A stretch of 64,000 nucleotides of DNA from DATKFM01 sp963810485 (GTDB lineage Bacteria > Pseudomonadota > Alphaproteobacteria > Dongiales > Dongiaceae): contig CAWENQ010000004.1 of NCBI GenBank assembly GCA_963810485.1, forward strand, positions 62,001 to 126,000, in the 5' to 3' direction. A program made the position numbers and the translations under genes. Below the pieces are notes generated by a model. The model was not told the DNA's origin. It saw only the letters and a list, made by a program, of their open reading frames with translations, and ran no database searches. Below, one piece after another: positions 30,720 to 39,471 of this stretch. The stretch's first letter is position 1. Each line of letters opens with the position of its first letter.

Positions 30720-30786
30720 CCCTCTCCCTCGAACGAGGGAGAGGGTGCGCAACATTCGCGTCCAGCGAATGTTGCGCGGGTGAGGG
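30720..30786. repeat. palindromic intergenic repeat, copy 1
   Basis: Two adjacent perfect hairpins followed by a conserved box. CCCTCTCCCTCG-AA-CGAGGGAGAGGG (30,720-30,745) is a 12-bp stem. GCGCAACATTCGC-GTCCA-GCGAATGTTGCGC (30,747-30,777) is a 13-bp stem. GGGTGAGGG follows. It lies in the 327-bp gap between the convergent oxidoreductase and DUF1801 genes and could also terminate transcription. An inverted relative is at 30,891-30,955. Confidence 0.8.
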
Positions 30787-30890
30787 TCAGGCGCACGAGA
30801 TCCGCCAGACTACCGGACGCGACGAGGTCAAGGGCCAATGCAAGCGGGTACATGGCGGCCGCGCATGTGCATCCGGATGCATCAGCGCCG

Positions 30891-30955
30891 CCCCTCACCG
30901 GTGCCATCCGCTGAACGCGGATGGCACCTGCCTCTCTCCACTCCGTGGGGCGAGG
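30891..30955. repeat. palindromic intergenic repeat, copy 2 (inverted, diverged stem)
   Basis: CCCCTCACC, then a perfect 12-bp hairpin GGTGCCATCCGC-TGAAC-GCGGATGGCACC (30,900-30,928), then CCTCTCTCC with a weaker GGGGCGAGG pairing. This is the reverse-complement arrangement of copy 1. The central stem has a different sequence but still pairs perfectly. The rest of the 327-bp gap holds no gene I can support. Confidence 0.7.
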
Positions 30956-31011
30956 CGACAATCTGCAGTGACCTTACTTGATAGTCACTCATTGCAAATC
31001 GAACGCGTATC

Positions 31012-31407
31012 CTAACGCTTCGGCTTCGCCACCGCCTTCACCTTTCCGCGCTTCGCAGCTTGCTTCACGCGGAACATGGCGATGCGCTCAATCAGTTTCA
31101 CGGGCACGGGCTCGGAGAGCGGAAATCGGATCGTGCCCTTGCTGATTTCGTACGAAGCAAACTCGTCCTTGAAGGCCTCCGCAAGACCATCTGTTGCCGG
31201 ATAGATGGAATAATGCTGCTTCCATCCCGCGAAGAAGATCACGACTCGGCCGTTCAGTTTGTAAGCGGGGATGCTGTAGGAGATCACCTCTTCCGCCTTC
31301 GGCATGGCTCTGCGTATCGTGCTGCGCACGCGCTTAAGTGCGGCGCGCGCCGCCGCGGGTTGCGCGGCGATGTAGTCGGTGACGGATTTGATCTCGCTCC
31401 TGGCCAT
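31012..31407 (-). CDS. DUF1801 (YdhG-like) protein
   Basis: 131 residues, start MARSEIKSVTDYIAAQP. Family features are ALKRVRSTIRRAMPKAEEVISY, IPAYKLNGRVVIFFAGWKQH and YEISKGTIRFPLSEPVP. DUF1801 is a small cytosolic fold of unknown biochemical role, widespread in bacteria. A Lys/Arg-rich tail follows. ATG 31407 is used, where the family homology begins. It is downstream of the phospholipase D gene on the same strand. Confidence 0.87.
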   Translation of the reverse strand: MARSEIKSVTDYIAAQPAAARAALKRVRSTIRRAMPKAEEVISYSIPAYKLNGRVVIFFAGWKQHYSIYPATDGLAEAFKDEFASYEISKGTIRFPLSEPVPVKLIERIAMFRVKQAAKRGKVKAVAKPKR

Positions 31408-31427
31408 GGTGCTGCCAACTCGAGACC

Positions 31428-32924
31428 TTAGGACTGATACCGCCGCTTGCGTGTCGGCAGCGCCCAATAGCGGCGCGGCTTCTCCGGCAAGGTGAAATCG
31501 GCATCCGCAAGGAGTTCGAGAACCGCCGCATGCTCTGGCGTTTTCAATGGCACGAGACTCCGGCCCGGGCTCGCCAGCGAGTCGATTGCGTCGATAAGCG
31601 ATCCCGATCTTTTGTGGGCCGCCGCAAACTGTTCCGCCGTCACCCCGAGATGCTCGGCCAGGAGATCGTCGCGGATGCCGCGGATCGCCTGTTCCAGCCG
31701 CTCTCGATCCGGAGACTCCGGGTAGGCCTCGATCGCCAGATCGCACTCGGTGTCGAGATTCATGGAACGGTTGTTCAGATTGCTGGAGCCGATGCGCAGC
31801 ATTTGATCATCCACCACCATGATCTTGGCGTGAACATAAATCGGCTCGCCCTTTTCGGTGACCGGCACATAGATCCGGAATCGGTCGTAGCGGTCCGAAG
31901 CGCGAATGACTTCCAGAAGGCGCAGGCGCGCCGGGCCCATGGTGGCCTCCTCCAGCCAGCCATCGGCGGATTCCGGGTTCACCACCACGATCTCGGGCCC
32001 GCCCTCTTCGCGCAGCCTCCCGGCGATCGCCTCGCAGATCCGCCTGGAGGCCAGGTATTGGCTTTCGAGATAGATCGTGCGCCGCGCCGCGCCGATGCCC
32101 GCGAGGTAGAGCGCTTCTATTTCACGGACCTCGACTTCCCCGGCATAGGCGGGCGCCGTGCGCGCGATGGCGACGTCGACGTCGGTGAGTGTGACCGGCA
32201 GGCTCTCCGGCCAGGGGTTCGCTCCCGGCGGCGGCACGGGCAGCCGCTTGCCGGTCGTTCGGAACCAACGGTCGCGGGCGAACTCACCTAGCGCCCTGGC
32301 GGCCGCGCCATCGACCGCGGTCGTGGCATCATGCCAGGCGCCATAAGGTTGACCTCCCGGCAATCGGCGGTGGCGATCTCCAGGCGCATGCGCGCGCCTG
32401 TCCCAACGCGCGCCGGTGATATCGATACCGCCGCAGAAGGCGATCGCGTCATCTATCACGACGATCTTCTGATGATGGGAAGCGCCCGTCGGATGGTGTC
32501 CGTCTGGCTGAAAATGCACCCGGCGGTGGAAGATCCATTTCAGGATGAAGAACGCTGTCGTGCCCCGCACGAGGGTACGCACAAGGCCGAGCCGCCAGGG
32601 CAGGATGTAGACCTGCAGGCCCGGCCGCCGCCTGACGATCCAGTTGATCAAATTGCCCAGCCGGTTGGGGCCGGGCTGGGTCGCCCCAGCCGGCTCCAGA
32701 TGCGTGCGTGTGTCGAAATCCCAGCCGATGAGATAGATCGAATGGCGCGCCTGTAGCATCGCCGCCTTGAGCACGGCAAAGTAATCCGCCGCATCGACGA
32801 TCTGGGCAAAGCGCCCAGCCCGCTCGATGCGCCAGCAAGTCGTGCCGGGTTGGAGCAGCGATTTCGCCGGGATCATGGGTGCCGAATCGGCATCCAAGCT
32901 CGATGCTACAATTGTTTCCTGCAT
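31428..32924 (-). CDS. phospholipase D-like / cardiolipin-synthase-type protein
   Basis: About 498 residues with two PLD catalytic motifs: HHQKIVVIDD near residue 176 and VHAKIMVVDDQMLRIGSSN near residue 370. Between them is RAHAPGDRHRRLPGGQPYG-WHD, typical of alphaproteobacterial PLD-like proteins. The phosphatidyl-transfer or hydrolysis substrate is not known. The start is set at ATG 32924 (MQETIVASS); the frame continues upstream without family resemblance. DUF1801 follows 20 bp later. Confidence 0.85.
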   Translation of the reverse strand: MQETIVASSLDADSAPMIPAKSLLQPGTTCWRIERAGRFAQIVDAADYFAVLKAAMLQARHSIYLIGWDFDTRTHLEPAGATQPGPNRLGNLINWIVRRRPGLQVYILPWRLGLVRTLVRGTTAFFILKWIFHRRVHFQPDGHHPTGASHHQKIVVIDDAIAFCGGIDITGARWDRRAHAPGDRHRRLPGGQPYGAWHDATTAVDGAAARALGEFARDRWFRTTGKRLPVPPPGANPWPESLPVTLTDVDVAIARTAPAYAGEVEVREIEALYLAGIGAARRTIYLESQYLASRRICEAIAGRLREEGGPEIVVVNPESADGWLEEATMGPARLRLLEVIRASDRYDRFRIYVPVTEKGEPIYVHAKIMVVDDQMLRIGSSNLNNRSMNLDTECDLAIEAYPESPDRERLEQAIRGIRDDLLAEHLGVTAEQFAAAHKRSGSLIDAIDSLASPGRSLVPLKTPEHAAVLELLADADFTLPEKPRRYWALPTRKRRYQS

Positions 32925-33078
32925 GGGTCCTGCAGCGTATTCCATGAAAGCCCGAGCTACTGGCTCGACGCGGACGGAGCCCGCGCTCAGAAATGGCGGT
33001 AACCGTACGAACACAAGTTCGGTTACTTTGCTCCCGCAATCCCGAACATGCCACACGGCTGCCCGATCAACGCAGAGC

Positions 33079-33756
33079 CTACGGGTCTCCTGGCACCCCA
33101 TAGGCGGGCGCCGCTGCGGGGTTGAGCGCCCGCGTCACATAATCCGCCATCTGCGGCTGATACCGGTCCCAGATGCGGCGGAGGGAACTGACCGGGCTCT
33201 GCTCGTCCCAGTCGACGCGCAGATCCACCAGCGGCCAAGGCTGGTCATGCACCACCAGGAGGCCCGCCGAGCGCACCGAGCCCATCTCGCCGCCGGCCGC
33301 CACGCCGGCTTCCAGCGACAACAGCAGCCGCTCGGCCAGATGCATCTCCGGATGCTTGGAGAAGGTGCGGGCCATTGCCGTGGGCACGTCCTGGTTGCTC
33401 AGCAGGTTGCCGGCGGCGATGCAGTCCTGGGCGGGCGCGATGGCGTTGACACCCAGGATCTTCGCGCCGGCATGGGAGGCCGAGTTGCCCTTGCCGTCGA
33501 TCATCGTCACCTGGCGGTATTCCGGATGGGGCGCCTGGGCCATGGTCTTGCGCAGCGCCTCCTCGGCGCCGGCGCCCTTGGCCATCAGGTCCAGGCCCTG
33601 CGGCCCGAGCCGGGGATCGGTGATGTTCTGCGTCGCCACCGCGCCTGCGCCGGCCCGCGCCCATGGGCAGCGGCTGGCGACGGCAATGCTCGATGTGGTG
33701 ATGGCGACGCCGAACATGCCCGTGCGGCCGCAACGGCCGATTACCGAAAATGTCAT
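33079..33756 (-). CDS. DUF1028 family protein
   Basis: 225 residues. The N-terminus TFSVIGRCGRTGMFGVAITT, ASRCPWARAGAGAVATQN and GNLLSNQDVPTAMARTF are the DUF1028 signature (Ntn-hydrolase-like fold, function unverified). It is the last gene of a minus-strand set with PhyH, RidA and HpaB-like genes, 91 bp downstream of the PhyH gene. It could hydrolyse an amide or gamma-glutamyl-type intermediate of that pathway (inference). Confidence 0.9.
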   Translation of the reverse strand: MTFSVIGRCGRTGMFGVAITTSSIAVASRCPWARAGAGAVATQNITDPRLGPQGLDLMAKGAGAEEALRKTMAQAPHPEYRQVTMIDGKGNSASHAGAKILGVNAIAPAQDCIAAGNLLSNQDVPTAMARTFSKHPEMHLAERLLLSLEAGVAAGGEMGSVRSAGLLVVHDQPWPLVDLRVDWDEQSPVSSLRRIWDRYQPQMADYVTRALNPAAAPAYGVPGDP

Positions 33757-33847
33757 GGCGCCACTCCCCCTGCCAAACGCGCGCGTGCCGATTGGGATTG
33801 TTTAGCGCCGTTTGTCCCTGATGTCATCGCCAGCCGCGCGCCGGCGC

Positions 33848-34744
33848 TCAGCCGCCGGCGGATTTCTGACCTTGCGTCGCGAAGAACGACGCCACCTTCG
33901 CCTGAGCCGGCAGCTCGACGACCGCATCCATCAGCCGCGCCTGGCGGGATTTCTGGCCGCGGACGACCTTGCCCTCGTTGGGATTGGGCAGCGGATTGGC
34001 CGCCAGGGGAAACGCATCGGCGGCGCTGTAGACGCAAATATAAAGGCCGCGATTGGCTTTCGACCGGTTGGCGTCGGAGCCATGCACCAGCCGCGTATGC
34101 ATCAGGCAGACGCTGCCCGCCTTGCCGGTGACCGGTAGCTCCTGGGCCTTCAGCCTCGCCGTGGTCTTGGCATCGATGGAGCCGACGAAGACATCCTTCT
34201 CGAACAGGCTGTAAAGCGGCCCGCGGTGGGAGCCCGGCACCACCGTAAGACATCCATTCTCCAGCGTCATGTCGTCGAGCATCAGCAGCGCCGTGACGAT
34301 GTCGTCGTTGGTGTGGGGCGTGTAGGGGAAATCCTGGTGATAGCCGACCTCGGTGTTGCTGCCCGGCAGTTTCACATTGATCTTGCAATGGTGGAACTTC
34401 ACGTTCGGGCCGATGAGATCGCTCACCATGTCGACGATGGCGGAATTCTCCATCACTTCGCGGTAGGCGGGCGAGACATCCGAGGGGTTGTTCACTCGGC
34501 GCAACGCCGGCCGCTCGGCAGTATGCTCCGCACCCATGTCGAAGCGGGGCCGGCCGTCGATGGTCGGCGCGCCGAAGGGCTTGGTCTCCGCCCGGCTGGC
34601 ATCGACCCAGCCCGCCAGTTCGCGGCGCAAGGCCGCAAGCTGATCTGCCGTCACCGCGCTTTCAATCGTGGCATAGCCATCGCGCCAGAACTGCTCGATC
34701 TGCTCCTGGCTCAGGCGTGTCGAGATTTTCTCAGCGGCGGCCAC
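33848..34744 (-). CDS. phytanoyl-CoA dioxygenase (PhyH) family protein
   Basis: 298 residues, Fe(II)/2-oxoglutarate oxygenase fold. Iron ligands are likely the HxD of GYHQDFPYTPHTNDD and the distal His in MHTRLVHGSDANRS; the 2-oxoglutarate Arg is probably the one a few residues after it. The middle has MTLENGCLTVVPGSHRGP. It typically hydroxylates small acids. Its start overlaps the RidA gene end by 14 nt, so the genes are co-translated. Substrate unknown. Confidence 0.88.
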   Translation of the reverse strand: MAAAEKISTRLSQEQIEQFWRDGYATIESAVTADQLAALRRELAGWVDASRAETKPFGAPTIDGRPRFDMGAEHTAERPALRRVNNPSDVSPAYREVMENSAIVDMVSDLIGPNVKFHHCKINVKLPGSNTEVGYHQDFPYTPHTNDDIVTALLMLDDMTLENGCLTVVPGSHRGPLYSLFEKDVFVGSIDAKTTARLKAQELPVTGKAGSVCLMHTRLVHGSDANRSKANRGLYICVYSAADAFPLAANPLPNPNEGKVVRGQKSRQARLMDAVVELPAQAKVASFFATQGQKSAGG

Positions 34745-35216
34745 GGCGCTTTCTCTGGGGCATGTTCTCGGACCATTCCGGCCCGGTCACTTTGCGCCGC
34801 CCTTCCTCGCCCGCGGGGATGACGGCTTCAATGTCAATTTCCATCACCCATTCCGGCCGTGCAAGGCCCTGCACGATCAGGCCGGTGGAACAGGGATAGA
34901 CGCCCTTCAGCCATTTGCCGACCTCCTGATACACCGCCTCGCGGTAGGCCCGGTCGGTGATGTAGATCGTGACCTTGCAGATATGCTCGAGCCGGCTGCC
35001 GGCTTCCTCCAGCAGCTGCTTCACGTTGCGCATCGCCTGTTCCGTCTGCTTGCGCGGATCGCCGACGCCCACCATGTTGCCCTTAAGGTCCTGCCCCACC
35101 TGCCCGCGCAGGAAGATGTGATTGCCGGTGCGCACGGCCATGCAGAGGTCGTTGTCCAGCTTCTGCTCAGGATAGGTGATCTTGGTGTTGAACTTGCGCA
35201 GCCTGATATGAGCCAT
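34731..35216 (-). CDS. RidA family protein
   Basis: 161 residues, start MAHIRLRKFNTKITYPEQK. Core GNHIFLRGQVGQDLKGNMVG and the C-terminal half with CKVTIYITDRAYREAV and GLARPEWVMEIDIEAVIP. The catalytic-type Arg/Glu pair region is present, so imine/enamine hydrolysis is plausible. A basic extension (MPQRKRRGRR) ends the protein where it overlaps the PhyH gene. It lies 22 bp after the HpaB-like gene, suggesting a nitrogen-containing intermediate. Confidence 0.9.
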   Translation of the reverse strand: MAHIRLRKFNTKITYPEQKLDNDLCMAVRTGNHIFLRGQVGQDLKGNMVGVGDPRKQTEQAMRNVKQLLEEAGSRLEHICKVTIYITDRAYREAVYQEVGKWLKGVYPCSTGLIVQGLARPEWVMEIDIEAVIPAGEEGRRKVTGPEWSENMPQRKRRGRR

Positions 35217-35238
35217 TGCTTTCCCGTCCGCCCTTCTT

Positions 35239-36705
35239 CTACGCGCGCTTGGCCGTCTGCATGACGCGATCCGACAGGCCGGCCGATTTCTTGACGAAAC
35301 TCATCGGCTCCTTCCAGTCGAAATTCATGTAGACCGCGTTCAGATGGGCGAAGGGCGGCGCCTGGGCGAACAGCTCGAAGGTGACGCGGTGGCCGGCGTA
35401 GTCGGAATTCATGAGATCGCGCGCGAAGGCCAGCAGCTTGCGGCGATCCTCGGCCACCCAGTTCTCGTTGACGCTGTAGTACTTCTCCAGGAGCGCCTTG
35501 GTCTCCGGATGCTCGAACGCCGCCACGTCGGGCGTGACGCAGATCTGGCCGCCGCAGAGCTCACGGGCCAGATGCACCATGGCCGGCAGCCGCGTGCAGG
35601 CCTGGACGCGGCCGGTATAGAGCAGCGACTGGTTCGGCATCAGCAGGCCGGCCGGGCTCTTCTGCGCCAGGGCGATCGAGGCCGTGAGGTGGGCGTTGAT
35701 GGTTTCGCGATAGACGGCCAGTTCCGCCAGCTTCTCGCGCACCGCCTGCTGCTGATCGAGGCCAGTCTGACGGGCATTGAACAGCGCGGCGCCGATCAGC
35801 ATGTCGGCGATCTTCTGGATGCGCTGCACGAAGGCAAAGGCGCTGTAGCGGTGCAGCGTGCCGCGGATGAAACTAGCGGCACGGGTATGGCGGTAGAAAA
35901 GCACATTCTCCCAAGGCACCAGCACATCGTCGAACACGACGAGGGTGTCCACCTCGTCGAAGCGGCTGGAGAGCGGATAGTCGCGGGCCGGCGCGCGGCC
36001 GGCGAAGCCGGTGCGGCAGATATGCTTCACGCCGGGCGCGCTCATGTCGCAGATGAAACCCAGCGCGTAATCCGACAGCTTGTCGTCGCCCCAGTTGGCG
36101 ATGGTCGGCTTGACGAAGGCCTGGTTGGCATAGGCCGCCGCGGTCTCGTACTTGGCGCCGCGGACGATAATGCCCTTGTCCGTCTCTTTCACCAGATGGA
36201 GCAGCATGTCCGGATCCTGATCCTGGGGCCGCTTCGAGCGGTCGCCCTTGGGATCGGTGTTGGCCGAGACATGGAAGGTGTCGGAGCGCAGCGCGCGGAA
36301 GATGTGGTTCTCGATGTTCTGGGAGAATTGCGGATCGACCTCGTCCAGCACGTCGCGGCCGTCATAGAGCGACCACATCTCGCCGATGGTCTCGTCACCG
36401 ACGCGGATGACCACGCCGCCGATATCATTCATCACGGCATCGACCGCGCGGCGCTTTTCCTGCCAATCCTCCTGGGTATGGGGAAGCTTGTAGCCGATGC
36501 AGCAGGGCTCATTGCTGTCCTTGTCCACATAGGACATGAGGTCCTTGGTCTTCGCCTCATGGGCCATGTCGTAGATGCGCGCCCGCACATCGACGATCGG
36601 CTTGAAGGCGGGATGGACCGTGACGTCCTTCACCTTCTCGCCGTTGATCCAGACCTGCCGGCCGTCGCGCAGCGACTCCCGGTACTGTTCGCCCGTCCTG
36701 ATCAT
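35239..36705 (-). CDS. HpaB-like FADH2-dependent monooxygenase
   Basis: 488 residues of the 4-hydroxyphenylacetate 3-monooxygenase large-subunit family (acyl-CoA-dehydrogenase-like fold). N-terminus MIRTGEQYRESLRDGRQVWI, then DKDSNEPCCIGYKLPHT, GIIVRGAKYETAAAYAN, VFDDVLVPWENV and HLARELCGGQICVTPD. No flavin reductase (HpaC) gene is in the window. The family also includes pyrrole-2-carboxylate and other heteroaromatic hydroxylases, so the substrate is open. The frame upstream of 36,705 lacks homology. It is divergent from a LysR gene. Confidence 0.88.
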   Translation of the reverse strand: MIRTGEQYRESLRDGRQVWINGEKVKDVTVHPAFKPIVDVRARIYDMAHEAKTKDLMSYVDKDSNEPCCIGYKLPHTQEDWQEKRRAVDAVMNDIGGVVIRVGDETIGEMWSLYDGRDVLDEVDPQFSQNIENHIFRALRSDTFHVSANTDPKGDRSKRPQDQDPDMLLHLVKETDKGIIVRGAKYETAAAYANQAFVKPTIANWGDDKLSDYALGFICDMSAPGVKHICRTGFAGRAPARDYPLSSRFDEVDTLVVFDDVLVPWENVLFYRHTRAASFIRGTLHRYSAFAFVQRIQKIADMLIGAALFNARQTGLDQQQAVREKLAELAVYRETINAHLTASIALAQKSPAGLLMPNQSLLYTGRVQACTRLPAMVHLARELCGGQICVTPDVAAFEHPETKALLEKYYSVNENWVAEDRRKLLAFARDLMNSDYAGHRVTFELFAQAPPFAHLNAVYMNFDWKEPMSFVKKSAGLSDRVMQTAKRA

Positions 36706-36807
36706 TCTCGCTGTCCCCGCTTTGGGACAATTCTCGACTAGCCATATTGACGCAGGACCGAGAAAAGGAAAAATATAATTCGGCGAGGAAGATGATCGGA
36801 AAAACCG

Positions 36808-37740
36808 ATGCAATACACCCTGAAGCAGCTCCGCTATTTCGCCGCCGCCGCCGAGGAAGGCAGCGTCACTGCGGCGGCCAAGGCGATCCGGGTGTCGCAG
36901 CCCTCGATCTCCGAGGCCATCGCCCATCTGGAAGAGGCCTTCGACCTGCAGCTCTTTGTCCGCCATCACGCCCGCGGCCTGGCACTGACTCCGGCCGGGC
37001 AGCGGCTGCTGGTGGAGGCGCGCAGCCTGTTGGCCCATGCCGGCGATCTCAGCCAGAGCGTCGGCGGCCTAGCGGACAAGCTGGCCGGCGACCTGGAGGT
37101 GGGCTGCTTCATCACCTTCGCGCCGATGCTGATGCCGGCGCTGCTCGGCGCCTTTGCCGCGCGCTTCCCCGATATCCGCGTGCGGCTGCATGAGGATCAT
37201 ACGGCGGCGCTGCTGGATGGCCTGCGCGGCGGCCGCTTCGATCTCGCGCTCACCTACGATCTCAATCTCGGACCCGACATCGCCTTTGATCCCCTGGCCG
37301 AAGTGCCGTTCCATGTCGTGCTGCCGGCACGCCATCGGCTGGCGCGGCGAGCGACCGTCTCTTTGAAGGATCTGGCGGACGAACCGCTGGTGCTGCTCGG
37401 CTATCCGCAGAGCCGCGATTATTTCCTGTCAATCTTCTACGGCCTGGGTCTAAGGCCCCGTGTCGCTCACGAGACGCCGTCCTTCGAGATGGTGCGCGGC
37501 CTGGTGGCCAATGGCCATGGCTATGCGGTCATGCATTCCCGGCCGCTCAGCGAGCAGGCGCTCGATGGCATGCGTCTGGTCTATCGCCCGGTGACCGAGA
37601 AGATCCGCGCGACGCGCCTGGGCATCGCCCGCCGCCGCGACGTGCGCCCGCGGCGGATGGCGACGGCATTTGGGGGCTTCTGCAAGGAATACCTGATCGC
37701 GGGCAGCCCGATGACGCTGAAGCCAAGGCGGCGCCTGTAG
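36808..37740 (+). CDS. LysR-family regulator
   Basis: 310 residues. HTH at the N-terminus: LKQLRYFAAAAEEGSVTAAA with IRVSQPSISEAIAHLEEAF; effector domain from about residue 90 (DLEVGCFITFAPMLMPALL). It is divergent from the HpaB-RidA-PhyH-DUF1028 genes across 102 bp with a TATAAT at 36,774, so it is the likely regulator of that set. It is convergent with the amidase gene, with palindromic repeats between. Confidence 0.93.
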   Translation: MQYTLKQLRYFAAAAEEGSVTAAAKAIRVSQPSISEAIAHLEEAFDLQLFVRHHARGLALTPAGQRLLVEARSLLAHAGDLSQSVGGLADKLAGDLEVGCFITFAPMLMPALLGAFAARFPDIRVRLHEDHTAALLDGLRGGRFDLALTYDLNLGPDIAFDPLAEVPFHVVLPARHRLARRATVSLKDLADEPLVLLGYPQSRDYFLSIFYGLGLRPRVAHETPSFEMVRGLVANGHGYAVMHSRPLSEQALDGMRLVYRPVTEKIRATRLGIARRRDVRPRRMATAFGGFCKEYLIAGSPMTLKPRRRL

Positions 37741-37805
37741 GGGCGACCGGCGGTCGCCCTTTCAACAACGCACACTGCAATAGGGCGACCGCCGGTCGCC
37801 CCTAC
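37737..37805. repeat. inverted pair of palindromic repeats (GGGCGACCG type)
   Basis: Two hairpins, GGGCGACCG-G-CGGTCGCCC (37,741-37,759) and GGGCGACCG-C-CGGTCGCCC (37,783-37,801). They are reverse complements of each other including the flanking TGTAG/CTACA. They sit between the convergent LysR and amidase genes. Either may serve as a terminator; the two copies together form a larger inverted repeat with a 23-bp spacer. Confidence 0.8.
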
Positions 37806-37812
37806 ACGGTCT

Positions 37813-39252
37813 CTAGATGTCAGGGCGCTTGTTAAACCACGGCCTCGCCTGCTCCAACTGCGCCGCCAGCTTCAGCAGCGTCGGCTCGTCGCCGAACCTC
37901 GCCGCGAAATGCACGCCGATCGGCAGGCCCGCTTTCGACCAGTGCAACGGCACCGACATCGCCGGCTGGCCGCTGATGTTGAACAGCGAGGTGAACGGCG
38001 AATAGCGGATCGTGCCCGTCGGACCCAACCGGTAATCAAGAAAATCCGGATTGCTCATGGCGAAACGCCCGACGACAGCCGGCGGCTCCGCCAGCGTCGC
38101 ATTCAGCAGCACGTCGTACTTCTGCATGAATCGCTCGAACAGCCGGCCGGTCGCGTGCACCAGATTGATCGCCGCCAGATAGGCCGTACCGCTGACCGAC
38201 GGCGCGATCTCGCAGGCGTTGAGGATCGCCGGCTCCAGATCGTCCTTGCCGGGCTTGCGGCCCAGCGCCTGCGCACGTGTCTGCACCGAGAGCGCGGTGC
38301 CGCAGAGCACCACATTGGTCCAGGCCCGCACCACCTTCTCGAAATCGAAGCTCGGCTTGTCCTCGACGATCTCGTGCCCCAGATCGGCGCAGAGCTTCGC
38401 CGCGCTGTCTACCGCCTCGGCGCAGTCGGCGTGGATCGCCTCGCCGTCATAACGCGTGCGGCAGACGGCAATGCGCAAGCGCCCCGGCGGCGACTTGATC
38501 TCCTCAATATAGGGCCGTGCCACGGGCGGCGCCCAGTATGGCGCGCCAAGTTCGGCGCCATGACAGGCATCCAGCGCCGCAGCGGTATCTCGCACGCTGC
38601 GCGACAGCAGGCCGTCGATTGCCATGCCGCCCCAGCCCTCGCCTGAGGCGGGGCCGTCGGGCAGCCGTGCCCGCGTCGGCTTCAATCCGAACAGGCCGCA
38701 GCTTGAGGCGGGAATACGCACGGAGCCGCCGCCGTCGCTGCCATGAGCCAGCGGCACGATACCAGCCGCGACTGCTGCGCCGCTGCCACCGCTGGAGCCG
38801 CCCGATGTGTGATTCAAATTCCAGGGATTGCGCGTCGGGCCGCCATAGACAATCGCTTCGGTGACCGGGCTGACGCCGAGTTCCGGCGATGTCGTGCGCG
38901 CAAACGACACAAGCCCAGCATTCTTGAGCCGCAGGTAGATCTCGGAGTCGAACGTCCATTGGTAGTTCGCATAGAGCCGCGACCCCATATGGGTCGGATA
39001 GCCGATCGCCTCGCAGCCCAGATCCTTGAGCAGGAACGGCACGCCGGTGAACGGCCCGTCGGGCAGCCCGTCGCGGATGAGCGCCCGTGCCTTTTCCGGC
39101 ACGGCATGCACGACCGCATTAAGCTTAGTATTGAGCCGTTCGGTGCGCGCCAGCGCCTCGTCCAGCAATTCCTCTGGCTTCACCTCCTTGCGCCGGACCA
39201 GATCGGCCAAGCCCAACGCATCATATGACTCGTACCCGGCGATCTTTCCCAC
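37813..39252 (-). CDS. amidase (amidase-signature family)
   Basis: 479 residues. The catalytic triad is Lys in VPFLLKDLG, cis-Ser in TSGGSSGGSGAA and nucleophile Ser in DGGGSVRIPASSCG. Together with GLFGLKPTRARLP this is the full amidase signature. It starts at GTG 39252 (VGKIAGYESYDALGLADL) with an AGAGGG site about 12 nt upstream; the reading frame opens further upstream without homology. The substrate is not predictable. It is convergent with the LysR gene. Confidence 0.9.
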   Translation of the reverse strand: MGKIAGYESYDALGLADLVRRKEVKPEELLDEALARTERLNTKLNAVVHAVPEKARALIRDGLPDGPFTGVPFLLKDLGCEAIGYPTHMGSRLYANYQWTFDSEIYLRLKNAGLVSFARTTSPELGVSPVTEAIVYGGPTRNPWNLNHTSGGSSGGSGAAVAAGIVPLAHGSDGGGSVRIPASSCGLFGLKPTRARLPDGPASGEGWGGMAIDGLLSRSVRDTAAALDACHGAELGAPYWAPPVARPYIEEIKSPPGRLRIAVCRTRYDGEAIHADCAEAVDSAAKLCADLGHEIVEDKPSFDFEKVVRAWTNVVLCGTALSVQTRAQALGRKPGKDDLEPAILNACEIAPSVSGTAYLAAINLVHATGRLFERFMQKYDVLLNATLAEPPAVVGRFAMSNPDFLDYRLGPTGTIRYSPFTSLFNISGQPAMSVPLHWSKAGLPIGVHFAARFGDEPTLLKLAAQLEQARPWFNKRPDI

Positions 39253-39471
39253 TGTGCATGCCCTCTTCTCGACTGCCGCAATACAGCAACGAACGACAGG
39301 CCGCCCGCGTCTTGTCAATGGCCGGTCCGTCCAAGTCTTTACAAACGCAGATCAATTAGAGCAGGATGGGCAATAAGCCCGCCAGCGAGAACATCAGGGA
39401 ACCTAGCTCACTCGAGTCAAACTCCTGGCTCAAACCGATCTTCCCGATTCATAGGCCGCGGCGGCACGAGA

